Source of the DNA: Lautropia sp.
GTDB lineage: Bacteria > Pseudomonadota > Gammaproteobacteria > Burkholderiales > Burkholderiaceae_E
DNA: 32,975 nucleotides
Assembly: GCA_030523825.1 (NCBI GenBank)
Contig: JAUNHU010000018.1
Location: forward strand, 1 to 32,975
Reading direction: 5' to 3'
The translations under genes were made by a program, and so were the position numbers. The notes beneath the pieces are model-generated. The model saw only the letters and a program-made list of their open reading frames with translations, was not told where the DNA came from and searched no databases. This document shows, piece by piece, positions 7,694 through 16,514 of this stretch; position 1 is the stretch's first letter; every line of letters starts with the position of its first letter.

Positions 7694-8368
7694 ATGCAAG
7701 ACTTCATCTTTACCGAAACCCAGCAGCGCAAGGCGCTGTGGTTTCTGGTGGCGTTTCATGTCGTCATCATTGCGTCCAGCAATTTTCTGGTGCAGTTTCC
7801 GTTCACCATCACGCTGCCCAATGGTTTCGAGGTGCATTCCACTTGGGGGGCGCTCAGCTTTCCGTTCATCTTTCTGGCCACCGATCTCACCGTTCGCATC
7901 TTCGGTCAGCGGCTGGCGCGCCGGATCATCTTCTTCGTGATGTTGCCCGCGCTTGTGCTGTCCTATGTGATTTCGGTGCTCTTTCATGAAGGCGCCTGGA
8001 TGGGGTGGGGCGCGCTTGCCAGTTTCAACACCTTTGTCTTCCGGATTGCGCTGGCGAGTTTTGCTGCCTACGCATTCGGGCAGATTCTGGACATCGTCGT
8101 TTTCAACCGGCTGCGCCAGCTGAAGTCGTGGTGGGTGGCGCCCACGGCATCCACCTTTGCCGGAAATGCGCTCGACACGCTGCTGTTCTTTGCCATTGCC
8201 TTCTACGCCAGCTCCGACCCCTTCATGGCAGAAAACTGGCCGCACATCGCCTTCGTCGATTATCTGTTCAAGCTCGCCATCTGCGCGCTGATGTTCATTC
8301 CTGCCTATGGGGTGCTGCTCAGCGTGCTCACCCGCAAGCTCACGGCCGCAGGCGCTGCTGGCTCCTGA
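7694..8368 (+). CDS. yhhQ: Queuosine precursor transporter (VUT / YhhQ family)
   Basis: 224 residues with about six hydrophobic segments. They run from LWFLVAFHVVIIASSN near the start, through WGALSFPFIFLATDLTVRIFG, to a last segment around LAICALMFIPAYGVLLSVL. The pattern FPFIFLATDLTVRIFG and the KSWWVAPTASTFAGNALDTLLF segment are typical of the YhhQ family, which brings preQ0 or preQ1 across the inner membrane. ATG 7694 is preferred over an upstream TTG at 7634, which would start inside the hairpin region. No Shine-Dalgarno sequence is visible. Placement after queF supports the substrate assignment: import of preQ0 followed by its reduction. Confidence 0.9.
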   Translation: MQDFIFTETQQRKALWFLVAFHVVIIASSNFLVQFPFTITLPNGFEVHSTWGALSFPFIFLATDLTVRIFGQRLARRIIFFVMLPALVLSYVISVLFHEGAWMGWGALASFNTFVFRIALASFAAYAFGQILDIVVFNRLRQLKSWWVAPTASTFAGNALDTLLFFAIAFYASSDPFMAENWPHIAFVDYLFKLAICALMFIPAYGVLLSVLTRKLTAAGAAGS

Positions 8369-8613
8369 CGAACGTGGCCCCGTGATGGGGCCGATCTGCT
8401 CCCTGCCAATGTACGCGGGCGCGGGCTTGCCGGCGCCAGAATCAGCGCTTTTCCATCCGTCATATCCTTGACGGTGGGGGCAACGTAATAGCAGGCTGTT
8501 GAAATATCCAGGCCGAGCATCATTTCAGACGGGTTTGCATCATTCGGTCTTCCTTCTGAGCCGCCTACCCTCCGCACTTCAGCCGCTGCCGACCGTCAGA
8601 GCCCTCGCCGGTT

Positions 8614-8682
8614 TACCTGAATAACAGGTATTCGACATTTACCTGTATTTCAGTTATAGTGCATTTAACTGGATATCAGGTA
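8614..8682. promoter_or_regulatory. Three palindromic operators in the hipBA promoter
   Basis: Three 17-base inverted repeats begin exactly 26 bases apart: TACCTG-N5-CAGGTA at 8614-8630, TACCTG-N5-CAGTTA at 8640-8656, and TAACTG-N5-CAGGTA at 8666-8682. The first abuts the -35 box, the second fills the spacer and enters the -10 box, and the third covers the start point and the weak ribosome site. HipB-type antitoxins repress their own operon by binding such sites, so these are very likely the autoregulatory operators. Confidence 0.75.
8632..8660 (+). promoter_or_regulatory. hipBA sigma-70 promoter
   Basis: A -35 box TCGACA (8632-8637) and a -10 box TATAGT (8655-8660) are separated by 17 bases. 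Transcription would begin near 8667, leaving about 20 leader bases before the ATG at 8687. Only a weak AGG (8678-8680) can serve as ribosome site, and it lies inside the third operator. Confidence 0.65.
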
Positions 8683-8686
8683 TTCC

Positions 8687-8965
8687 ATGCCTCAGCAGCC
8701 ACCCCTCACACAGCTCTCCCTTCTCACGACCACCCAGCTGGGGGCTGTGCTGCAGGCTGCCCGCAAGAGCAGGCGCATGAGCCAGTCGGCGCTGGCCAGC
8801 CGCCTTGGGCTCAGCCAGTCGCGGGTCTCACACCTGGAGCTGCACCCCCAGGAACTGAGTCTGGAGCAGCTGCTGGCCTGGTGTGCCGCGCTGGATCTTG
8901 AGCTGTGTGTCGCATCGCGCGAGCCGGCATCGACACCCGCTGCCTCCGCGCCGCTGGACTGGTGA
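8687..8965 (+). CDS. hipB: HipB-like antitoxin, XRE-family DNA-binding protein
   Basis: 92 residues. A helix-turn-helix of the Cro/XRE type spans roughly residues 18-70. LGAVLQAARKSRRMSQSALA leads into the recognition part ASRLGLSQSRVSHLE, followed by the closing helix LEQLLAWCAALDLEL. The C-terminus is short and Pro/Ala-rich. In HipBA pairs this protein binds the kinase toxin and represses the operon. The three palindromes just upstream are its expected binding sites. The stop is one base from the hipA ATG, so the two are surely co-transcribed and probably translationally coupled. Confidence 0.9.
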   Translation: MPQQPPLTQLSLLTTTQLGAVLQAARKSRRMSQSALASRLGLSQSRVSHLELHPQELSLEQLLAWCAALDLELCVASREPASTPAASAPLDW

Positions 8966-8966
8966 G

Positions 8967-10310
8967 ATGGGGCGCCCTTCGCACAGTCGTAGCCTGTCCA
9001 TCTGGATCAACGGGATCAGGGTGGGCCGATGGACAATCCCTGCGAGGGGAGAGGTGGAGTTGCAGTATGACCCCGCCTGGGTTGCGTCCGCGGCTGGCAG
9101 GCCGCTGTCGTTGTCCCTGCCTTTCAACCTGCAGAACCAGCCTCTGAAGGGGCCCAGGGTCGCCCATTATTTCGACAACCTGTTGCCCGACAGCGACCTC
9201 ATCCGTCGCCGGGTTGCCGAGCGCTTCCGCACGGCATCAACCGATCCCTTCGATCTGCTGAAGGCCATCGGTCGTGATTGTGTGGGGGCGGTGCAGATTC
9301 TGGATGAGGACGAGTCGCCGGAAGGTTTTGACCGGATGGAAGGCACGCCTCTCACCGACGAGGATATCGAACGCCGGTTGCGTCAGATGGTGTTGCCCTC
9401 AACAGACTTTGTGCAGGGACGCAATTCCGATGACGAGCTGCGCATTTCGCTGGCAGGCGCCCAGGAAAAGACGGCCTTTTTGTGGTGGCAGGGGCAGTGG
9501 CGTGTGCCCCACGGCGCAACGCCCACCAGCCACATCTTCAAGCTCCCGCTGGGTCTGGTGGGTGGACGCATGGCCGATTTCAGCACCTCGGTCGACAACG
9601 AATGGCTGTGTCTTCGCCTGCTGAGGGCATATGGATTACCGGCAGCCAATGCGCAGATTGCCACCTTTGGCAAGCAGCGCGTGCTGATCGTGGAGCGCTT
9701 CGACCGGCGGCTGGCACCTGATGGACAATGGCTGATGCGACTGCCGCAGGAGGATTTCTGTCAGGTCGAGGGCTGCTCTCCCCTGCGCAAGTACGAGAAC
9801 GAGGGCGGGCCGGGATTGAAGGCGTTGTTCGATACCCTGCGTCATTCGGTAAACGCCGAAGCAGACATGAAAACACTGCTTGCTGCGCAGATCCTGTTCT
9901 GGTTGTTGCGTGCACCCGATGGTCACGCCAAGAATTTCAGCATCCAGCTCCTGCCGCGCGGCCGCTTTCAACTCACCCGGCTCTACGATGTCATGTCAGC
10001 CTATCCAGTGCAGGGAGAAGGGCCGGGCCAGTGGTCTGCGCATGAACTGCGGCTGGCGATGGCCCTGCTCGGAAAAAACCGCCATTACCGCATGCTCGAC
10101 ATTCAGCGCCGCCATTTCAGCAGCACGGCGCGAAAGGTGGGATATGGCTCAAGTGCAGAACCGCTCATCGAAGACATCCTCGCGCGCACGCCAGCCGTCA
10201 TTGCCGCGGTGGAGGCGGAATTACCAGCGGATTTTTCTGCGCATGTAGCCGACAGCATTCTGGGTGGCCTGCAGAAGGCTGCGCAATCGCTGGAAGGCAT
10301 GGCGTCCTGA
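8967..10310 (+). CDS. hipA: HipA-like serine/threonine kinase toxin
   Basis: 447 residues from ATG 8967, chosen because it follows the hipB stop by one base; an earlier in-frame start would lie inside hipB. The N-terminal couple_hipA region (SIWINGIRVG to AHYFDNLLPDS) is followed by the kinase core. The regulatory P-loop RISLAGAQEKTA carries Ser161, equivalent to the autophosphorylated Ser of E. coli HipA. The ATP Lys is probably K192 (HIFKLP). The catalytic loop is APDGHAKNFSI with D318, and the metal Asp is D341 in LYDVMSAYP. All key residues are present, so the kinase should be active. E. coli HipA phosphorylates glutamyl-tRNA synthetase and causes dormancy. The target here is unknown, since HipA homologues vary. 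Confidence 0.93.
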   Translation: MGRPSHSRSLSIWINGIRVGRWTIPARGEVELQYDPAWVASAAGRPLSLSLPFNLQNQPLKGPRVAHYFDNLLPDSDLIRRRVAERFRTASTDPFDLLKAIGRDCVGAVQILDEDESPEGFDRMEGTPLTDEDIERRLRQMVLPSTDFVQGRNSDDELRISLAGAQEKTAFLWWQGQWRVPHGATPTSHIFKLPLGLVGGRMADFSTSVDNEWLCLRLLRAYGLPAANAQIATFGKQRVLIVERFDRRLAPDGQWLMRLPQEDFCQVEGCSPLRKYENEGGPGLKALFDTLRHSVNAEADMKTLLAAQILFWLLRAPDGHAKNFSIQLLPRGRFQLTRLYDVMSAYPVQGEGPGQWSAHELRLAMALLGKNRHYRMLDIQRRHFSSTARKVGYGSSAEPLIEDILARTPAVIAAVEAELPADFSAHVADSILGGLQKAAQSLEGMAS

Positions 10311-10351
10311 CGCCAATTTTCAGAAATGGCACGCCTGCGGCGTCGGCCCAT

Positions 10352-10365
10352 GCCATGCGCATGGC
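10352..10365. repeat. Perfect 14-base palindrome downstream of hipA
   Basis: GCCATGCGCATGGC at 10352-10365 lies about 40 bases after the hipA stop. No T run follows, so a terminator role is uncertain. It could also be a protein binding site upstream of the acyltransferase gene. Confidence 0.3.
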
Positions 10366-10539
10366 TTCATGTGTTCCATTGTGCGTGACAATGACGCGCT
10401 GTGTTTGCCTCTGACAGGTTTTTTCGATCTCTTTCGATGAAGTAAGTGGATTGACATCTCTTGCCGTAGTTAATTTTTGTGTTCAACACGGCAAGTACAC
10501 TGGGCTGCCCATCGCTTGAAATGGCAATAGGCTCAGCTA

Positions 10540-11643
10540 GTGCAATCGATTTCCCAACCGTCCAAGACAGCCCAATTTTCGCTCCCCCTGCACGGTCTTC
10601 GCGGCATTGCCGTGCTGATCGTATTGTTCTCGCATCTTGGCAATGCAGCGATGCCGCTCGCGCCCATCCCGCATGATGCAATCGGCAAGGTGGGGGTGTG
10701 GATATTCTTCTCGCTGAGTTCCTTTCTGCTCACCCGTGCGCTCTACAGAAGCGTGTCGCGGGAGGCATCGTGGTGGCAACCGCTCGTCAGCTACGGGGTG
10801 CACCGGGTTTTCCGGATCTATCCGCTCTACGTTGCCGTGCTGCTGCTGCACTGGTTGCTGGGGGAGCTTTCTGCTGCCGATGTTTCCAGGCACCTGATGC
10901 TGCAACAGGGGGAGGCCGAGTTGTGGGCCATTCCTGTCGAGTTCAAGTATTACCTGGTGGTGCCGTTGGTGGCGCTGGCTGCGCAGCATGTTCCGGTGCG
11001 CTGGGTATCGGCATGTCTGCTGGGCCTGTTGCTGCTGTCCCTCGGCTATGGGGTCTTTCATCCCGTAGCGGTGTTTTCCGTCGAGCTGGATCTGCTGCCC
11101 AAGCTCTCACCCTTCCTGATGGGCAGCCTGCTTGCGCTGCATGTCGACCAATTGATGTCGGCATCTGAAGGCCACGGTGCGCGCGAAGGCTGGACGAGGC
11201 ATCTGCTTTCGCTGCGCGGACAGATCATGGTCTGGGGTTTTTTCCTGTCGATCTCGGTGCTGTTCAGGGCGATGATCAAGGCGGATGTCACCTATCAGCT
11301 GGCGCCGCTGATTGCCGTGCTGATCGCTGCCGCCACCGTTGCGCTGATCTTGGTGTCGCTTCATGCCTGCACCTGGACGGCCAGCTTTCTGCGCGCCCGG
11401 GTGCTGGTGTTTTTCGGGGAGATCAGTTTCAGTCTCTATCTGCTGCACATGTTCTTCGTGCATGCAATGGAGCGCTGGGGCAATGCCATTCCTGTCTTCC
11501 TGCAGGGCTGGCTGGTGATGGCAGTCTGCATTCCGGTGTCGATGCTTACCTACCGCTATATCGAGCGCCCCGGCATTCAGGCAGGAAAGTATCTGGGAGA
11601 CAAGCTGAATTTTGCAGCCAGCCGCAGATGCCTTTCCTCCTGA
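10540..11643 (+). CDS. Acyltransferase-3 family membrane protein (OafA-like)
   Basis: 367 residues with about ten transmembrane segments. The N-terminal motif LHGLRGIAVLIVLFSHLG has the R-x10-H pattern of acyltransferase-3 proteins, in which these residues help transfer acyl (often acetyl) groups to extracytoplasmic sugars. GVWIFFSLSSFLLTRAL and the basic loop HRVFRIYPLY also match the family. The C-terminus holds FFGEISFSLYLLHMFFV and YRYIERPG, again typical. The start is GTG 10540; an in-frame stop shortly upstream excludes longer forms. A TTGACA at 10451-10456 may belong to its promoter, but no good -10 box is at the right distance. The acceptor (O-antigen, capsule, peptidoglycan or other) cannot be told, as no glycan genes are adjacent. 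Confidence 0.88.
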   Translation: MQSISQPSKTAQFSLPLHGLRGIAVLIVLFSHLGNAAMPLAPIPHDAIGKVGVWIFFSLSSFLLTRALYRSVSREASWWQPLVSYGVHRVFRIYPLYVAVLLLHWLLGELSAADVSRHLMLQQGEAELWAIPVEFKYYLVVPLVALAAQHVPVRWVSACLLGLLLLSLGYGVFHPVAVFSVELDLLPKLSPFLMGSLLALHVDQLMSASEGHGAREGWTRHLLSLRGQIMVWGFFLSISVLFRAMIKADVTYQLAPLIAVLIAAATVALILVSLHACTWTASFLRARVLVFFGEISFSLYLLHMFFVHAMERWGNAIPVFLQGWLVMAVCIPVSMLTYRYIERPGIQAGKYLGDKLNFAASRRCLSS

Positions 11644-11795
11644 ATCTGCTATCTTTTCTGCCTTCTCCGGACGGGCGTATCGACTTCGCTGGATCGGGCA
11701 GGGAGGCAGCCTGGCCAGGCGACCATGACGCTGGCCTTGTGTGCCTCAGAATCCCCCGCGATGCGCCGGTTTGCCGGTTTCATCGTGGAGCATGA

Positions 11796-12848
11796 ATGGA
11801 TTCCCTGACTCAGATCGTTCTTGGCAGCAGCGTTGCTGCCGTGACAGCGCCTTCCCATCAGCGTCGTCCTGCCATCGTCGCTGGCGCCATCCTGGGCACC
11901 TTGCCGGATCTCGATGTGATCTGGTTCAAGCTGGCTGGCAGCGATGCCATCACGCAAGTCACCTGGCATCGTGGCCCCTCGCATTCGCTGTTCCTGCTGA
12001 CTCTTCTGGGCCTTGCGCTGTGGCTGCTGGGTCGGCGTTTCAGCCCGCTCGTGCAGGAGGCGCCACGACGCTGGCTGTGGCTTGTGCTGCTGGTGTTGCT
12101 TACGCATCCCTTGCTCGATGCCTTCACCGTTTATGGCACGCAGCTATTCTGGCCGCTGCCTTGGTCGCCCGTCATGGGGGCCAGCATCTTCATCGTCGAC
12201 CCGCTCTATACGCTGCCATTGCTCATCGGTGTCATCCGGGCCTGGCAGCTTTCACCGGGCACTTCGGCACGCGATCTGTGGCGCGTTGGTGCCTTGCCCG
12301 CCTCGACGAGTGCCGGCATGATGCTGGCCCGGTACAGCCCGCAGCGTGGCGCCAACCGCTGGCTGACACTGGGGCTCGTGCTCAGCTCGCTGTATTTGGG
12401 CTGGAGCGTTCATGCAAAACAGCAGGCTGATGAAGATGCGGCGGCGCAGCTCGCCGACATGAACCTGCAGGACGCGCCCCGGGTTGCCATCCCGTTGCCT
12501 TTCAACACGCTCAACTGGCGCATCATCGTCATGGCGCCAGATGGTTACTGGATTGGCGATCGTTTTCTTTTCTCGGGCGAAAAGATCGACTTCAAGTTTC
12601 ACGCCAGTGAAACCGCCGCCTTGAAGGAAATCGAATCCGATCCGCAGATCCAGCGCCTCTTGTGGTTCAGCCACGGTTTCGTCGGCCTGCGCATGGAGCC
12701 TGGCGCAGACGGCGCCGGGCAGCGCCTGATTCTTTCCGACCTGCGCATGGGACTGGAGCCCGATTATTTCTTCCAGTATCACGTGGCCGACCAGCAGGCA
12801 GACGGCAGCTGGAAGACGCTGCCGGTTGTGACGCGGCTGAGAGATTGA
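11796..12848 (+). CDS. Membrane-bound metal-dependent hydrolase, YdjM/DUF457 family
   Basis: 350 residues. The N-terminal half carries the family marks: MDSLTQIVLGSSVAA, AILGTLPDLDVIW, WHRGPSHSLFLL and LLTHPLLDAFTVYGTQLFWP. His and Asp residues sit at the ends of membrane segments and probably bind a metal. Four to five transmembrane segments are followed, from about residue 200, by a soluble C-terminal part (PLPFNTLNWRIIVMAPDGYW). The protein is annotated in many genomes as a hydrolase of unknown substrate. In E. coli, YdjM is LexA-controlled; no SOS box was seen here. The gene stands alone and converges on ilvE, sharing a terminator region. Confidence 0.85.
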   Translation: MDSLTQIVLGSSVAAVTAPSHQRRPAIVAGAILGTLPDLDVIWFKLAGSDAITQVTWHRGPSHSLFLLTLLGLALWLLGRRFSPLVQEAPRRWLWLVLLVLLTHPLLDAFTVYGTQLFWPLPWSPVMGASIFIVDPLYTLPLLIGVIRAWQLSPGTSARDLWRVGALPASTSAGMMLARYSPQRGANRWLTLGLVLSSLYLGWSVHAKQQADEDAAAQLADMNLQDAPRVAIPLPFNTLNWRIIVMAPDGYWIGDRFLFSGEKIDFKFHASETAALKEIESDPQIQRLLWFSHGFVGLRMEPGADGAGQRLILSDLRMGLEPDYFFQYHVADQQADGSWKTLPVVTRLRD

Positions 12849-12923
12849 GAGGAAAGTGGGAGCAAGCTGCCGTCTATCTTGAAGAAGATGCCAGAGGACC
12901 GCTCGCTGTGCTGACAGAAAAGG

Positions 12924-12946
12924 AAAAGGCGCCTGGGGCGCCTTTT
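12924..12946. terminator. Bidirectional terminator between the YdjM-like gene and ilvE
   Basis: AAAAGGCGCC (12924-12933), a three-base loop, then GGCGCCTTTT (12937-12946). It has T runs on both strands and lies between two converging genes, so it can stop transcripts from either side. An alternative outer pairing, ACAGAAAAGG with CCTTTTCTGT, is also possible. Confidence 0.85.
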
Positions 12947-12958
12947 CTGTCTATCGAG

Positions 12959-13957
12959 TCACTTCACCTTCAGCAGCCAGCCGTGGGTGTCGGGTGCGTG
13001 GCCGAACTGGATGTCGGTGACGGCCTTGCGGATGGCGATGCCGCGCTCCTGGCCTTTCACGGCCACTTCCTTGCCGTCGATGACGAAGGAGGTGACGGGC
13101 GAGATGACTGCTGCGGTGCCAGTGAGGATGGCTTCGGCGCCGTTCTCGACGGCAGCTTTCAGTTCAGTCACCGTGAAGTTGCGCTCGCTGATGGTGTAGC
13201 CCAGCTGGCGCGCCACCTTCAGCACCGAGTCGCGGGTCACGCCGTGCAGGAATTCGTCGGTCAGCGGCTTGGTGATGATCTCGTCGCCGTTGATGAGCAT
13301 GAAGTTGGAGGCGCCGGTTTCCTGCACGTCGCCGTTGGGGCAGAACAGCACCTGCTGGGCGCCGTGCTGGTCACGCGCTTTCAGCACCCAGGGCAGGGCC
13401 GATGCGTAGTTGCCTCCGCATTTGATCCGGCCCATGTGCGGGGCGCAGCGCATGTGTTCGGTTTCCACCAGCAGCTTCATCGGCGAACCGAGCTTGAAGT
13501 AATCGCCCACCGGCGAGGCCAGCACATAGAGCATGGCAGTGGCCGAGGCACCACCGGCCTTGCCGACGTTGGGCTCGGTGCCGATGAGGGTGGGCCGCAG
13601 GTAGAGCGACGCCGGTGCATCGGGGATTTCTTCGGCGGCACGGCTTACCAGCTCGACCAGCATGGCACGCATGGACTCGGTGTCGGGCGCGGGCAGGTTC
13701 AGGAGCCTTGCGCTCTGCTGCATGCGGGCGATGTTGGCCTCTGGCCGGAAGATGACGATGCTGTCATCAGCGTGGCGGAAGGCTTTCAGGCCCTCGAAGC
13801 ATTCGCTGCCATAGTGCAGGGCGTGTGCAGCCGGGGCGATGCTCATCTCATGGGAGGACTGCCACCTGACAGGCTGCCAGACGCCGTTTTCAAAAACCTG
13901 GACCGGCATCTGCTGATGAAACACGCTGCCGAACACTGCGGGGACTTCTCTCGCCAT
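12959..13957 (-). CDS. ilvE: Branched-chain amino acid aminotransferase (fold-type IV PLP enzyme)
   Basis: 332 residues from ATG 13957, which has AAGGTAGG about six bases upstream; longer in-frame versions lack support. The enzyme interconverts valine, leucine and isoleucine with their 2-oxo acids, using glutamate. The PLP lysine is K179 in the family motif RIKCGGNYAS. The N-terminal HALHYGSECFEGLKAFRH, ASLYLRPTLIGTE and the phosphate-binding region QETGASNFMLI (210-220) are all in place, as is GTAAVISPV near the end. The sequence matches the larger (group II) BCAT type. The gene stands alone with its own terminator. Confidence 0.92.
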   Translation of the reverse strand: MAREVPAVFGSVFHQQMPVQVFENGVWQPVRWQSSHEMSIAPAAHALHYGSECFEGLKAFRHADDSIVIFRPEANIARMQQSARLLNLPAPDTESMRAMLVELVSRAAEEIPDAPASLYLRPTLIGTEPNVGKAGGASATAMLYVLASPVGDYFKLGSPMKLLVETEHMRCAPHMGRIKCGGNYASALPWVLKARDQHGAQQVLFCPNGDVQETGASNFMLINGDEIITKPLTDEFLHGVTRDSVLKVARQLGYTISERNFTVTELKAAVENGAEAILTGTAAVISPVTSFVIDGKEVAVKGQERGIAIRKAVTDIQFGHAPDTHGWLLKVK

Positions 13958-14270
13958 CTGGAGCCTACCTTGATGAGATGATGTGGACAGCCCCTGAACA
14001 TACTCCGTGATCGGCCGCTTTTCAAGCGCAGGACATGACGTGCCAGGGAGGCAGGGCTGACGGGCCCGGTCAGTTTCCGGTGCCTGCGCGTCGCAGATCG
14101 GGGGGCGGGGGAGGTGACCGGCGCCTGAACCCGTGCGCCATGCAGAGGCAGGCGCCGGCCGAACGGAGGTCTGCCTGGAATCGCAACGGAAAAAGAAAAA
14201 GGGGAGCCGAAGCTCCCCTTGCAACGGATGGGGCGGCTGGCCGGGGCCAGCTCACCTCATGTGCGGCTGA
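13958..14270. other. Intergenic region between gap and ilvE
   Basis: It holds the ilvE leader (ribosome site AAGGTAGG on the minus strand just above 13957) and the gap terminator at 14199-14220. The middle, around 14040-14180, shows no gene and no clear promoter boxes. Confidence 0.5.
14186..14220 (-). terminator. Strong rho-independent terminator of gap
   Basis: On the minus strand, AAGGGGAGC-TTCG-GCTCCCCTT (14220-14199) is followed by TTTCTTTTT. The stem is perfect, nine base pairs, with a stable UUCG tetraloop. It lies 50 bases after the gap stop codon. Confidence 0.92.
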
Positions 14271-15577
<1,307 letters not shown>

Positions 15578-16513
15578 TCAGGCCCAGAAATAGCGCACGA
15601 CGTGGAAGAAGATCGGGGCGGCGAAGCAGATGGAGTCGAGCCGGTCGAGCATGCCGCCGTGGCCCTCGATCATCGCGCCCCAGTCCTTCACGCCACGGTC
15701 ACGCTTGATGGCGGACATGACCAGGCCACCGGCAAAGCCCATCAGGTTCACCAGCAGCGCCATCAGCCCGGCCTGCCACCACGTGAAGGGCGTGATCCAG
15801 AACAGCGCCATGCCAAGCAGCGAGGCCATCGCCAGCCCGCCCACGAAGCCTTCCACGGTCTTCGAGGGAGAAAGTTGCGGGGCGATCTTGTGCTTGCCCC
15901 AGATCTTGCCGCACACGTACTGCAGCACGTCCGAACTCTGTACCACCAGGATCAGCCAGTTGATGAGGAGCAGGTTGCGGCCGTCGTAACCCGGAATCTC
16001 CAGAACCAGCAGCGCGGGCACGCAGGAGATGCAGTACACCGCGATCATCAGCCCCCACTGCACGGTGGAATTGCGCGTGAGGAAGTTGCGGGTATCGTTG
16101 CCGATGGTGGACAGGATGGGCAGCAGCAGGAAGCCGTAGACGGGAATGAAGATGGAGAAGAGCCCGTACCAGTTCTGGCCGATGAGCAGATACTGCAGAG
16201 GGAGCGCCAGATAGAAGGCCGCCAGCAGCGCATAGTGGTCGCCCCGGCGGGTGGGGGCCAGCGTGAGGAACTCGCGAAGCGCGAAGAAGGAGATGATGCC
16301 AAAGAGCAGCGTGACGGCCCAGTGACCGAGCGCCAGCGCACCGCCCATCACGAAGGCCATCACCCACCACGCCTTGATGCGTGCGTTCAGGTTGTCGATG
16401 ACCGTGTGCGGTGTTGCAAAGCCGATGCGCCATTTCAGGACGAAGCCGATCAGCGAGGCAGTCAGCAGCATGCCGAGGATGATCGAATTGAGGATCAGGG
16501 CGTGGCGATCCAT
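15578..16513 (-). CDS. Phosphatidate cytidylyltransferase family protein (CdsA/YnbB-like)
   Basis: 311 residues with about eight hydrophobic segments. The C-terminus carries the CdsA signature: SPSKTVEGFVGG, then SAIKRDRGVKDWGAMIEGHG and GMLDRLDSICFAAP, with Asp residues that bind magnesium and CTP. Such enzymes make CDP-diacylglycerol from phosphatidic acid at the inner membrane. Neighbourhood suggests the YnbB-like paralogue rather than the main cdsA. It is preceded by a plsC-like acyltransferase whose stop is one base from this ATG, and not by frr, uppS or dxr. The upstream gene would supply phosphatidic acid and this one would activate it. Confidence 0.85.
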   Translation of the reverse strand: MDRHALILNSIILGMLLTASLIGFVLKWRIGFATPHTVIDNLNARIKAWWVMAFVMGGALALGHWAVTLLFGIISFFALREFLTLAPTRRGDHYALLAAFYLALPLQYLLIGQNWYGLFSIFIPVYGFLLLPILSTIGNDTRNFLTRNSTVQWGLMIAVYCISCVPALLVLEIPGYDGRNLLLINWLILVVQSSDVLQYVCGKIWGKHKIAPQLSPSKTVEGFVGGLAMASLLGMALFWITPFTWWQAGLMALLVNLMGFAGGLVMSAIKRDRGVKDWGAMIEGHGGMLDRLDSICFAAPIFFHVVRYFWA

Positions 16514-16514
16514 C

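Larger units (their letters stand above)
8369..8686. other. Intergenic region: end of yhhQ to hipBA control region
   Basis: No gene is seen. A GGCCCC-GTGAT-GGGGCC hairpin at 8376-8392 follows the yhhQ stop but lacks a T run, so it is at best a weak terminator. The middle has nothing recognisable. The last 75 bases are AT-rich and hold the hipBA promoter and operators. Confidence 0.5.

Noticed and set aside
10451-10476. Promoter with TTGACA upstream of the acyltransferase gene
   Set aside because: The -35 box is perfect, but the only -10-like sequence (TAATTT) is 14 bases away, too close for a normal promoter.
12662-13981. Long plus-strand open frame opposite ilvE
   Set aside because: It is antisense to a fully conserved aminotransferase, has no ribosome site or family features, and is explained by high GC codon use.
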